NCBI GenBank assembly: GCA_965234325.1
Contig: OZ248415.1
Location: 1-64,000 of the forward strand
DNA length: 64,000 nucleotides
Direction: 5' to 3'
DNA from: Limnohabitans kasalickyi
GTDB taxonomy: Bacteria; Pseudomonadota; Gammaproteobacteria; Burkholderiales; Burkholderiaceae_C
Part shown: in pieces, positions 1-7,332 of the stretch
Layout of the letters: each line of letters opens with the position of its first letter
Numbering within the stretch: the first letter of the stretch is position 1
Made by a program: the position numbers and the translations under genes
The notes under the pieces: generated by a model
Seen by the model: only the letters and a program-made list of their open reading frames with translations
Database searches by the model: none
Told to the model about the DNA's origin: nothing

Positions 1-289
1 GGATACCACCGGCTCAATTCGCGCAACAGCATCGGATTAACTCAAATGCTGCTGCAAATACAAACCATCAAGTTTTGGAATAACCTTGGCCCTTAGGACT
101 AACTTCTAATTCAGTGGTTCGGCTAATGGGGGCAGGTCAGACTCGCTTTACGACGGATATGACTATGCCGCAATGGATAAATTCGATGAAAAAATATTAA
201 GCATTGACGCTAAAGATGCAACGCATGCGCTACGCAAGTACCTGAACCCAAGCTCAATCGTTTGGGCAACAGGAAAAGGTATTGATTAA
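1..289 (+). pseudogene. Possible C-terminal remnant of an M16-type peptidase
   Basis: Open frame 110-289 ends in a stop at 287-289 and reads ...DYAAMDKFDEKIL...ALRKYLNPSSIVWATG. The pattern 'D-x-K...hxxALRKYLxPxxhV' resembles the C-terminal end of M16 (pitrilysin-like) peptidases. A second fragment in another frame at about 1-96 reads ...NSRNSIGLTQMLL..., which could be the preceding helix. Stops and a frame change separate the two, and there is no start codon. I infer a decayed or recombined gene tail. The family link is by eye and weak. Nothing else is recognisable in the first 323 bases. Confidence 0.3.
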
Positions 290-323
290 AAGAACCATCA
301 GCATTGCTATTAGCCACACAGCA

Positions 324-1334
324 TCATTTAGTTTTTGTTCGGCTGATCGGAGGAAGGCCTCCAGAAACCGCGCCTGTTGAATTTATATCGACTGGAGGAT
401 TACTTGTGTAACTTAGAGCTATTTGGCTCCACGACATTTTGTGCTCAGCTAACCAAGCATCAAAAATTCGATTTACTTGGATGTTATTGTCACTTAGGTT
501 TCCGAAAAAAGATCCCTTCGTACGACCTTTTTCATTTTCAATATAAAGTGCCCATGCCTCTTTTTTAATTGAGTCTAGTACAAAAATACCTTCCTCAGAT
601 CCACACATGTGTGCCATACAACCTTTGCCAACATATATGCCATTTGAGACTTTCGCCAATTCCATTTGAAGATCAAATCTTTCTCGCATTATTAAATAAT
701 TTTCTTTTCCTAGAACTTTGACTAAGGGCACCCTATTTACTGGGTCATTCAAAATATCATCAGGGTATTTCTTTTTATCCAAGGGATCGTATGAATATTT
801 TGGACTTGATTTCAAAACTTCCAATTTACCCGAGCCATATTTATAACGATATAGCTTCCACAAGCGCTCTCCTAATGGACCCTTGTCATCTCCGTAATTT
901 TCATAAGTAAAGCCTTCATCAAAAGTTACTATTACCGGTTTTTCTTGATAGGGTTGGGGCAAAGAAACAACTTTAAGCACTATTGGTTGATTTGCAGTCA
1001 AATCGATTAAAAAGTGGTATTCACAACATGCATTGCCACCTGTTGAGCCCGTAGCAAAAACAACATTTGTGTTGAATTTACTCGGTATAGCAGCATCAAT
1101 ATTTACATAGTATTCCGAAATGGTAGGCTTACCATTGATTTCTAATAACTGGCATGTATCAAAATTTTGAAGACGCAAGCACTCAGACTTACTTCCTTGC
1201 CTAGAAATAATTGAATGTGTGGGTGTGACTAGAGTTTTCCCAATCTCGAACCTATCGTCAGCCTTTGCAACCTGTATGAATGAAAAAAGGAAGACTGAAA
1301 TTACCAAGGAAACTTTAAGCGCGACTGTTGCCAT
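324..1334 (-). CDS. Secreted hypothetical protein, 336 aa
   Basis: I do not recognise the family. The N-terminus is a clear Sec signal peptide: basic-poor start, hydrophobic stretch at residues 5-20, and a probable cleavage after AKA at about residue 25. The mature protein is hydrophilic with scattered Cys (two near SECLRLQNFDTCQLL, CCEYH, and GCMAHMCG), which suggests periplasmic disulfides. An AAAGGA ribosome site lies just before the ATG at 1334. The local DNA is distinctly AT-rich compared with the core genes further right, which fits an acquired gene. It stands alone, transcribed leftwards, with no functional clue from neighbours. Confidence 0.7.
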   Translation of the reverse strand: MATVALKVSLVISVFLFSFIQVAKADDRFEIGKTLVTPTHSIISRQGSKSECLRLQNFDTCQLLEINGKPTISEYYVNIDAAIPSKFNTNVVFATGSTGGNACCEYHFLIDLTANQPIVLKVVSLPQPYQEKPVIVTFDEGFTYENYGDDKGPLGERLWKLYRYKYGSGKLEVLKSSPKYSYDPLDKKKYPDDILNDPVNRVPLVKVLGKENYLIMRERFDLQMELAKVSNGIYVGKGCMAHMCGSEEGIFVLDSIKKEAWALYIENEKGRTKGSFFGNLSDNNIQVNRIFDAWLAEHKMSWSQIALSYTSNPPVDINSTGAVSGGLPPISRTKTK

Positions 1335-1387
1335 TTTAAATCCTTTTATTTTTTTACTTGGTTAATTTAATGGTTATCCAGTTGTTC

Positions 1388-1933
1388 TTAACCATTTTTT
1401 TCAACTGCGGGCCACCGTCCAACACCGCGTTGTAACGCCGTCACCTCAATAGCGTTACACATCTGGCCGTACAACTGACTTTGCCAATTACTTTCCTGCA
1501 AAGGCAAAAGGGTCTCAGCCTCCTTGTCAAATCGAGAAGGGCTCAAGCTCCTAAGGATTTCCCAATACCCGATGACTGCATCCTTTCTAGCCTTAAGGAT
1601 TTCAGTGGAAGGCAACTTGTTACTCTTGCTGCCGTTTGCTTTCTTGGAGGCCGGCAACAAGTTCCATGAATCGTTGTTATGCCAAAGATCAAATGGAATG
1701 ACGTGATCCACATCGAAGCCCGATTTCAGGCTTGCGCTGGTCCAGACACATTCCAAATCTTGCAGGTTCGAATAGATCTTGCGCGCCTCAACTGTTGAAC
1801 GCTCGTCTTCCTTATCGAGGAGTAAGTTGATCACTGAAGCAACATCAATCCCCTCACCTAACTTAGTTGTTTTCTCTGCCCACTGCATGATCACTGCAGG
1901 GGTCACAAGTTCGAAACTTGTACTGCCCACCAA
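1388..1933 (-). CDS. HNH endonuclease domain protein, N-terminally truncated
   Basis: The HNH nuclease core is visible at about residues 58-105: C-x-W..., then DVDHVIPFDLWHNNDSWNLLP and a following N-x-x-K/S-N-K-LP block, the usual beta-beta-alpha metal site with His-Asn-His. Related standalone HNH proteins normally carry a longer N-terminal part ending in '...WAE'. Here only MQWAEKTTKL remains, and the codons upstream of it are the reverse complement of a tRNA 3' end (1890-1932). The start annotated at 1933 is TTG; an internal ATG at 1888 is more natural. I infer that recombination at the tRNA cut the gene. Whether the fragment is expressed is unknown. Confidence 0.65.
   Translation of the reverse strand: MVGSTSFELVTPAVIMQWAEKTTKLGEGIDVASVINLLLDKEDERSTVEARKIYSNLQDLECVWTSASLKSGFDVDHVIPFDLWHNNDSWNLLPASKKANGSKSNKLPSTEILKARKDAVIGYWEILRSLSPSRFDKEAETLLPLQESNWQSQLYGQMCNAIEVTALQRGVGRWPAVEKNG
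1890..1932 (+). other. tRNA 3'-end fragment, probable attachment site
   Basis: The + strand carries a perfect T-arm: stem ACAAG (1905-1909), seven-base loop TTCGAAA (1910-1916), stem CTTGT (1917-1921). This is followed by acceptor half ACTGCCC, discriminator A and encoded CCA (1930-1932). The 5' half of the tRNA, which should begin GGGCAGT, is not found upstream. A tyrosine integrase begins 73 bp downstream. This is the classic layout of an att site at a tRNA 3' end. The isotype cannot be assigned from this part, and no second copy was seen in the window. Confidence 0.65.
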
Positions 1934-1973
1934 TTTAAGGAATAGCGCGCGTTTGCGACGGTTTTCATTAATC

Positions 1974-1989
1974 GATCACGGCAGTGATC
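1974..1989. promoter_or_regulatory. Inverted repeat between att site and integrase
   Basis: GATCAC-GGCA-GTGATC, 6-bp perfect arms with a 4-bp spacer, ends 16 bp before the integrase GTG and directly before its GGAGA ribosome site. It could be an operator or an arm-type integrase/excisionase site. Function is inferred from position only. Confidence 0.3.
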
Positions 1990-2005
1990 TTTTCGGAGAA
2001 TCGAT

Positions 2006-2908
2006 GTGCGTAATTCCAACCCCAAAGGGATCAATCTTGCGCAAGCAGTTAAGGCTGCTCCGCAAGACCCCGGCTTACAACTCACGTTCGCTGAGTTAGC
2101 CAATGCTCATGCCATTTCAGTCTGCGACGGCAGCGATCTAAGACTCAGAAAATGGATTGACGCCTACGGCAGCGTGTCAGCCTGGCTCCTATCTTCCGAG
2201 CAAATCGAGGCCGCAGCCCAAGCCATGATCGACCATGGTTACTCACCATCGACCGTTAACCGGGATATCGGAACCATTGGTTCCGTTTATAAATGGGCAA
2301 AAATCAAGCGACTGAGTCCCCGTGGATTTCGCAGTCCATCTCTGGGCGTGCGTCGGTACGAAGAAAAAATCCGACGCGTCCACATTGAACGAGAGCAGTT
2401 GGAACAGCTTCGCGCGCGTTCCCTGGCCTTTCCTGACATGCGCTTTGCCTGTTTCGTGGCCCTCTTGATCGATACAGGCGCCAGAAAGTCAGAGCTTCTT
2501 GAGCGAACCTGGTCTGATGTTGATTTGGACAAGAAAGAAATCCTAGCCCCGACCACAAAAAATGGCACGCCACGCGTACTTTTCTTTAGCGAGCAAACCG
2601 CACAGCTGCTCAATCGCGTCTATCCCAAACGCTCCCCAGAGAAGCTTTTATTTGAAGGTCGAGTGCCAGGTCAGCCAATTTCCTTTAGGCGTATTTGGGG
2701 GGTGATCACCAAGGAGGTTGGTCTTCCAGATTTGCACATGCACGATGTTCGTCATGCCGCGGCGGCCAGCTTGTTGCGAGCAGGTGTCACCCTCGGTGTA
2801 GCCGCTCAGGTTTTGGGCCATGATCCAGCGTTGTTGGCCAGGCGATATGGCCATCTTGAAACAGCATCTTTGAAACGCGCACAGGAGGCAGCATGGAGCC
2901 AAAATTAA
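2006..2908 (+). CDS. Tyrosine-type site-specific integrase
   Basis: 300-aa phage or island integrase. An N-terminal core-binding SAM-like region (about 25-105) is followed by the catalytic domain (about 125-295). All hallmark residues are present: Arg160 in DTGARKSEL, His246 and Arg249 in HMHDVRH, His272 in VLGHD, and nucleophile Tyr281 in RRYGHL. Lys187 in TTKNG is the probable beta-hairpin lysine. Translation starts at a GTG (2006) with GGAGA at 1995-2000. It lies beside the tRNA 3'-end fragment, so it should catalyse integration and excision at that site. The next gene overlaps its end by 16 bp, which suggests co-transcription. Confidence 0.95.
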   Translation: MRNSNPKGINLAQAVKAAPQDPGLQLTFAELANAHAISVCDGSDLRLRKWIDAYGSVSAWLLSSEQIEAAAQAMIDHGYSPSTVNRDIGTIGSVYKWAKIKRLSPRGFRSPSLGVRRYEEKIRRVHIEREQLEQLRARSLAFPDMRFACFVALLIDTGARKSELLERTWSDVDLDKKEILAPTTKNGTPRVLFFSEQTAQLLNRVYPKRSPEKLLFEGRVPGQPISFRRIWGVITKEVGLPDLHMHDVRHAAAASLLRAGVTLGVAAQVLGHDPALLARRYGHLETASLKRAQEAAWSQN

Positions 2909-3516
2909 TAACACTAGCCCAATTGCTTATGACCTATTCGCCAGCAGTTCTGGTTAAGGCTATCGAAAAGCACGGACTTTACGGTTGGAATGAGTTTGGA
3001 GTTTGGGGGGAGTTCGAAAAAAAAACCGAAACAGCATCTTTAGCTTTGAAAAAATTATCAGAGGTCTATTACTCGATGATTGAAGCCGCTAGATATGACC
3101 CTCCAAAGTCGTGGCATGGCGAGCTCACCGGTAAACATCTAATTGGACCATTGCATCACTTGGGCTGGTTGCTCGGGCAGATGCCTGACTTCCAAAAAAT
3201 CTCTAATGAGCTCAGCAGCCAGCCTGCCTACATGCCAATTCACACTGAGAAAATGAGAGACAGTACAATAGATTCAATAATTGGATGCCTGCTTCAGATG
3301 TTGAAAGAGCAGCCCTTGAAAAGTTCAAAGAATGACCCCGTTACCCAGGCGAGCGTCATAGAAGATTTGATTAAAAGCTATGAAGGCTTTCCAGGCATTT
3401 CTAAATCAAATCTCGAAAAAGTCTTTTCTGCCGCCAATAAATTTGTCAGTACCTATACGGGGACTGAGGCTGGAAAAAAGAAAACTTCAAATTCCAAATC
3501 AGATAGACGACCCTAA
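2893..3516 (+). CDS. Hypothetical protein, 207 aa, integrase-linked
   Basis: No family recognised. The protein is soluble and mostly alpha-helical by composition, with a Lys/Ser-rich C-terminal tail (KKKTSNSKSDRRP) that could contact nucleic acid. The ATG lies inside the end of the integrase gene, 16 bp before its stop, with an AGGAGG-like sequence (acaggaggc) just upstream. It is therefore probably translated from the integrase mRNA. Position suggests an accessory or regulatory role in the element, but this is inference. Confidence 0.65.
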   Translation: MEPKLITLAQLLMTYSPAVLVKAIEKHGLYGWNEFGVWGEFEKKTETASLALKKLSEVYYSMIEAARYDPPKSWHGELTGKHLIGPLHHLGWLLGQMPDFQKISNELSSQPAYMPIHTEKMRDSTIDSIIGCLLQMLKEQPLKSSKNDPVTQASVIEDLIKSYEGFPGISKSNLEKVFSAANKFVSTYTGTEAGKKKTSNSKSDRRP

Positions 3517-3529
3517 TTAGGGTGCAAAA

Positions 3530-3600
3530 AGCAGTCCGTTAACTCACAGTCACATGCACGTCGCAAACGTGCACTTATCTGTAACTGTGAAAGGACTGCT
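3530..3600 (+). other. Large nested stem-loop before a small ORF
   Basis: Three nested inverted repeats share one centre: outer AGCAGTCC/GGACTGCT (3530-3537 with 3593-3600), middle CACAGT/ACTGTG (3545-3550 with 3584-3589), inner TGCACGT/ACGTGCA (3555-3561 with 3567-3573) around a CGCAA loop. The right outer arm includes the AAGGA ribosome-site region of the gene starting at 3603, so folding would block its translation. No T-run follows, so a simple terminator is unlikely. It could be an RNA switch, a protein-bound operator or a single-strand initiation site. Confidence 0.55.
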
Positions 3601-3602
3601 AA

Positions 3603-3866
3603 ATGCAATCTCAAACCTCTCAATCGCAATGGGTCGTTGGCACTAATGCCTGGGCTCAATTCGCCACTGACCATGCGGAACTTGGGTATCGCCCAGGCCG
3701 CATGAATTTTCATAATTTCCTGCGTAATGCTCGCCCTGAGCTGCTGCGTCAAGACGCAATCCGAAGGGCTAAGAATCGATATTGGATTGCACATATCGAT
3801 CGATTTCCCGAGGTGGCGTTTGGCATTGCAACAGGCCAATATTTTTCAGGAGATGAAAAATGTTGA
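3603..3866 (+). CDS. Small hypothetical protein, 87 aa
   Basis: Unrecognised. The sequence is rich in aromatic and basic residues (NFHNFLRNARPELLRQDAIRRAKNRYW), has no membrane segment, and could bind nucleic acid. Its ATG follows AAGGA, which is buried in the stem-loop at 3530-3600. It overlaps the next gene (primase-like) by 7 bp, so the two are probably co-translated. The phage early-region setting suggests a replication or regulation helper. Function is not known. Confidence 0.55.
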   Translation: MQSQTSQSQWVVGTNAWAQFATDHAELGYRPGRMNFHNFLRNARPELLRQDAIRRAKNRYWIAHIDRFPEVAFGIATGQYFSGDEKC

Positions 3867-4660
3867 GCAAATACGATCCGACGCCTGATCAAGGTGCACA
3901 TTTTCCCCAGGGGGAACAAACCGAAACAACCGATCAAATCGATTCTGTGCTCTCGGCGGTTACTAACCATGATTTCTTAGTGGCTATATTTGGAGATGGC
4001 TCGGGCTCTGCTAAACCACTTGTCTGTTCCAAGCCTGGGCGCCCGGACTCTAGTGGATGGAAGCCAAGTTTTTGGCCTTGTACCACCTCTGAGTCGAGTC
4101 TGAACTGGTACTTCTGCCCGAGCTTGTACGAAGCAGATTCAAATGGTCAACCGAGAGCAAAGTCTGAATATGTTCAAGCCGTGTATGTCGTTTGCTTGGA
4201 TGATGTTGGCAGCAAAGTCGACTTGCAGGTGTTGGAGGCTCTGGCGCCCACCTGGTTGATCGAAACCAGTCCAGGTAATTACCAGGCGGGTTATTTATTC
4301 GATCAACCGATCGTTGATCTTCAGTATGTGAATGAACTCAAGCAAAAGCTGATTGATAAAGGTCTATGCGATCCAGGTGCATCAGGTGGGACAGTCCGTT
4401 GGATGCGTTTGCCTGTTGGGATTAATGGCAAGAAGCAATACGAACCGGAGGGCTTCAAGTGCCGACTGGCTCTATGGTCGCCATCAAAACGATATTCACC
4501 AGCTGAAATTGAAAATGCGTTGCTAAATTCAGTTACTGATGTATCAGAGCCACTTACAACGGCAGCAAATAAAACACTGAACCCAGTGCTTGACAATCTC
4601 AAGACGACAGGTCTTTACATCAGATTAAACGGTGCCCATCGACATGAGATCGTATGGTAA
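3860..4660 (+). CDS. RepB-like phage primase domain, C-terminus cut by IS
   Basis: Residues about 85-235 resemble the RepB/primase-polymerase domain found in phage and plasmid replication proteins: YVVCLDDVG (acidic metal-site strand), W-hIETSPGNYQ, GYLFDQPI, and a downstream GGTVRWMRLPVGINGK. Homologues run on through a 'HEIVCPWV' type segment into a helicase or zinc region. Here the protein ends HRHEIVW-stop, and the last codons are already IS sequence, because the IS left end starts at 4655. The helicase part is lost, so replication function is doubtful. Overlaps the preceding 87-aa gene by 7 bp. Confidence 0.7.
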   Translation: MLSKYDPTPDQGAHFPQGEQTETTDQIDSVLSAVTNHDFLVAIFGDGSGSAKPLVCSKPGRPDSSGWKPSFWPCTTSESSLNWYFCPSLYEADSNGQPRAKSEYVQAVYVVCLDDVGSKVDLQVLEALAPTWLIETSPGNYQAGYLFDQPIVDLQYVNELKQKLIDKGLCDPGASGGTVRWMRLPVGINGKKQYEPEGFKCRLALWSPSKRYSPAEIENALLNSVTDVSEPLTTAANKTLNPVLDNLKTTGLYIRLNGAHRHEIVW

Positions 4661-4719
4661 TCGTCCCCTAGAACCAAAGGCGTTAGAAGTAGAATTTTTT
4701 CCATTGGAAGAGGTTCTAC

Positions 4720-4986
4720 ATGAAGAGATCAAAATTTACTGACAGTCAAATCATGGACGCCGTAAAACGCGTTGAGGCTGGTTTTGGCGTCCCTGACATT
4801 TGTCGTGAGCTTGGCATCAGTACGGCAACGTTTTATAAGTGGCGCGCCAAGTTCGGTGGCATGGATGTTCCCATGATGTCCCGCATGAAAGAGCTTGAAG
4901 AAGAAAACCGGCGGCTCAAGAAGATGTATCTTGAGGAGAAGCTCAAGGCCGAGATCGTTTCGGAGGCTCTAGAAAAAAAGTGGTGA
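4720..4986 (+). CDS. IS3-family transposase OrfA
   Basis: 88 aa. Helix-turn-helix of the IS3 OrfA type at about residues 8-45 (FTDSQIMDAV...ICRELGISTATFYKWRAKFGG), followed by a leucine-zipper-like coiled coil (MKELEEENRRLKKMYLEEKLK) used for multimerisation. It binds the terminal repeats. A GAGG ribosome site precedes the ATG. The frame ends in TGA at 4984-4986, just after AAAAAAAG at 4973-4980, where a -1 slip would join it to OrfB. Confidence 0.92.
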   Translation: MKRSKFTDSQIMDAVKRVEAGFGVPDICRELGISTATFYKWRAKFGGMDVPMMSRMKELEEENRRLKKMYLEEKLKAEIVSEALEKKW

Positions 4987-5807
4987 GGCCATCCCGACGT
5001 AAAGAGATGGCCGTCAAAGCAGTCAAGGATCGCGGCATTTGCATTCGGGTGGCCTGCCAGGCATTCAGGATCAGTGAGTCTTGCTACCGCTACGAGCGCA
5101 AGCTCGATGCAGAGAATGAGGAAGTGGCAACGTGGCTGATCAAGCTGACGGACAACCACCGCAACTGGGGCTTTGGCCTTTGCTATCTGTATTTGCGCAA
5201 CCTGAAGGGCTTCAAATGGAACCACAAACGCGTTTACCGGGTCTACAAGGAGTTGGAGCTGAACTTGAGGATCAAACCCCGCAAACGCTTGGTGCGCGAG
5301 AAGCCAGAGGCTTTGACAGTGCCACTGGAAATCAATCAGGTCTGGTCAATGGACTTTATGCATGACCAGCTTGAAGACGGCAGAACGTTCAGGTTGTTCA
5401 ATGTGATTGACGACTACAACAGAGAAGCTATTGGCATGGAGGCGGACTTCTCGTTGCCAGCAGAGCGAGTTATCAGAGAGCTTAAGCAAATGATTTCTTG
5501 GCGCGGAAAGCCTCAGGTTATTCGTTGCGACAACGGTCCGGAATACATCAGTGCTGCCATTCAAACCTGGGCCGCAGAATGGGAAATCAGGCTTGAATAC
5601 ATTCAACCGGGCAACCCACAGCAAAATGCTTATGTTGAAAGATTTAACAGAACAGTGCGCTACGAATGGCTGTCACAATATTACTGGTCGAGCTTGGAAG
5701 AAGTTCAAGAGTTTGCCACCCGGTGGATGTGGTCATATAACAATGATCGTCCGAATATGGCTCTGGGTGGATTTACACCGAAGCAGAAACTGGCCATGGC
5801 TGCATAA
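4980..5807 (+). CDS. IS3-family transposase OrfB (DDE integrase domain)
   Basis: 275 aa in the -1 frame relative to OrfA, normally made as an OrfAB fusion by slippage on A7G (4973-4980); a GTG at 4980 would allow separate initiation. An HTH_21-type region is followed by the rve integrase core. Catalytic acids are visible: Asp in WSMDFMHD, Asp in IRCDNGPEY, Glu in YVERFNRTVRYEWL, giving DD(35)E. The usual C-terminal YNxxRPHxALG signature reads YNNDRPNMALGG. The gene appears intact, so the element may still move. Confidence 0.93.
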   Translation: MVRPSRRKEMAVKAVKDRGICIRVACQAFRISESCYRYERKLDAENEEVATWLIKLTDNHRNWGFGLCYLYLRNLKGFKWNHKRVYRVYKELELNLRIKPRKRLVREKPEALTVPLEINQVWSMDFMHDQLEDGRTFRLFNVIDDYNREAIGMEADFSLPAERVIRELKQMISWRGKPQVIRCDNGPEYISAAIQTWAAEWEIRLEYIQPGNPQQNAYVERFNRTVRYEWLSQYYWSSLEEVQEFATRWMWSYNNDRPNMALGGFTPKQKLAMAA

Positions 5808-5849
5808 CGTTTCTACTTCTGGCTCCCTTGCAAAAGGGGAGGATTACCA

Positions 5850-6360
5850 GACGATCAAGCTCAGCGAGGCGTTCTCACTCGTTGAGCAATACCGACGAAA
5901 AGCAAACGGTGTGATCAGCGACATGATCGTTGCCAGCACCGAAATTACTGAGCAGGACTTCATGGACATCTTGGAGTCAGGTCATCCACCGGGATACACA
6001 AATTTCCGAGATTTCATCCAAGGTGACTACACCTACCAGCGTGCTTTGTTTCGAGCGGTGATCACTTCGAACAATGCTGACAGGGGCTACATCGATGGCC
6101 TGCGAGTCACGGTTGACGTCCCCGATGTGTTTGATCGAGGTACAGCCCAAGTTGTCAATGCGGCCAATGGCGTCTTTGTTGGTTTCTCCCGAATGTTCAG
6201 GGTTTCACCAGAGGTGACGCTGACTTTCAAAGGGGGAACAACGGTTGCGGTCCCCCGGATTCTCGGAAGCGTGAGCACCGCAGGATTCACGGCTGTTTTA
6301 GAAAACACAACAGGGGTTCGAGTCACTGGAGCGATCTCTTGGGTCGCTCAGGGGTACTAA
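5850..6360 (+). pseudogene. 3' fragment of a phage tail (tip/fibre) protein
   Basis: From 5850, directly after the IS end, an open frame of 169 codons reads TIKLSEAFS...PPGYTNFRDFIQGDYTYQRALFRAVI...VDVPDVFDRGTAQV...ISWVAQGY. The 'PPGY-x-x-F-R-x-h-x-x-G-DY-x-Y-x-[KR]' block followed by 'V-DV-x-D-V-x-x-RG' and a final 'W-x-A-x-GY' is typical of the C-terminal domain of phage tail-tip or fibre proteins. No start or upstream part remains; the open frame continues backwards only into IS sequence. This is the surviving 3' end of a late gene, next to the tail-fibre gene at 6374. Confidence 0.75.
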
Positions 6361-6373
6361 CGAGAGAAACGAA

Positions 6374-7318
6374 ATGCAAAACTACACCGAAATACCTTCA
6401 TCCTCGACGCTATCGGACTCGTTGTCTCAAATCCTTAACAACGACAAGACAGCGTTGTCGCTCTCAAGCGGTACGTCTTTCCCAACGGTCAACTTGCAGC
6501 AGGGGATGCCGTGCTTTAGAACTGACGAGCAAAAGCTCTACGTTCTGACTGTGGTCAGTCCTGCAACTTGGAAGATGGTGATCGACTTGTCGGCCACAGT
6601 CGGCAAGGTTGCCAACGCTGATTTGCTGGATGGCATTGATTCCACTGGATTTGCGCTCGCAGGCCACAACCACGATGCGGCCTATGCGGCACTGGGACAT
6701 AACCACAACGCGACCTACCTTGGCATCACGGCAAAAGCGGCAGATGCGGACAAGCTCGATGGTTATGACTCCACAGCATTCGTTCGATCCGTCAATGGTG
6801 TTGGGCCGGATGCAAATGGCAATTCATCTATCCCCATAGATTTGTCTAGCCGGGTTGCAAAAAGCGGCGACACCATGTCCGGCACGCTCACGGTGCCGCG
6901 ACTGCAGATTGCCAGCACAGCCAACTACCTTGATATGGTCGATCAGGACTGGGGTACTCGTTCGTTTCATCACAACCAAGGGCTGATGGGTTTTTTGAAA
7001 TCCGACGGCAACTGGGATATGTACATGAACAACAGTGGCCAGATGTGGACTGCCAGCTACGGCTGGTTGCATGATTGTTTTTTCAATGCAGTTAGTAACT
7101 GTGTGCGAGGCGGGAACTTTGGAATTCCATCTGCAGGATGGCAAGGAGCACCGAATTGCGTTATCACAGACAACTGCTACAACTGCGGCGAATTTTTGCA
7201 AGCCTCAAATCAACAGTACCCAGGTCAATTAATCACCTTGTTTGATGGCGGTTCAACCGTGCGTCTTGGCGCTTATGCAACACGCTACAACTGCAATTGC
7301 GCATGTGATTGCTGTTGA
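6374..7318 (+). CDS. Phage tail fibre with Cys-rich C-terminal tip
   Basis: 314 aa. The middle (about 75-160) has fibre repeats of the type A-x-x-LDG-x-DS-x-x-F-x-x-x-GHNH-x-x-x-Y. The HxH motifs (GHNHDAAY, GHNHNATY) are the kind that bind metal in trimeric phage fibres. Residues 165-180 (VAKSGDTMSGTLTV) match a shaft-to-tip segment. The last 85 residues hold ten Cys and the chain ends RYNCNCACDCC (Cys307, 309, 311, 313, 314), which is very unusual for a receptor-binding tip. The gene follows the tail fragment by 13 bp and precedes a putative modification cassette. I infer that the Cys-rich tip is the substrate of the radical SAM enzyme encoded downstream. Confidence 0.85.
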   Translation: MQNYTEIPSSSTLSDSLSQILNNDKTALSLSSGTSFPTVNLQQGMPCFRTDEQKLYVLTVVSPATWKMVIDLSATVGKVANADLLDGIDSTGFALAGHNHDAAYAALGHNHNATYLGITAKAADADKLDGYDSTAFVRSVNGVGPDANGNSSIPIDLSSRVAKSGDTMSGTLTVPRLQIASTANYLDMVDQDWGTRSFHHNQGLMGFLKSDGNWDMYMNNSGQMWTASYGWLHDCFFNAVSNCVRGGNFGIPSAGWQGAPNCVITDNCYNCGEFLQASNQQYPGQLITLFDGGSTVRLGAYATRYNCNCACDCC

Positions 7319-7332
7319 GTATTGGAGGCTAA

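Larger units (their letters stand above)
4655..5849 (+). mobile_element. IS3-family insertion sequence, complete, 1195 bp
   Basis: Both ends can be set from imperfect terminal inverted repeats of about 42 bp. The left end starts TGGTAATCGTCCCCT and contains AGAAGTAGAA at 4685-4694. The right end, read inwards on the minus strand, starts TGGTAATCCTCCCCT and contains the same AGAAGTAGAA. Ends are TG...CA as usual for IS3. orfA and orfB lie inside with an A7G slip site. Flanks differ (left ...ATCGTA, right GACGATC...), so no 3-4 bp target duplication is visible. Early primase sequence lies on one side and late tail sequence on the other, which points to a deletion next to the IS. Confidence 0.9.

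Noticed and set aside
5551..5849. N-terminal 100 codons of an ORF that continues into the tail fragment
   Set aside because: These codons are the IS orfB sequence read in another frame; the tail homology begins only after the IS right end.
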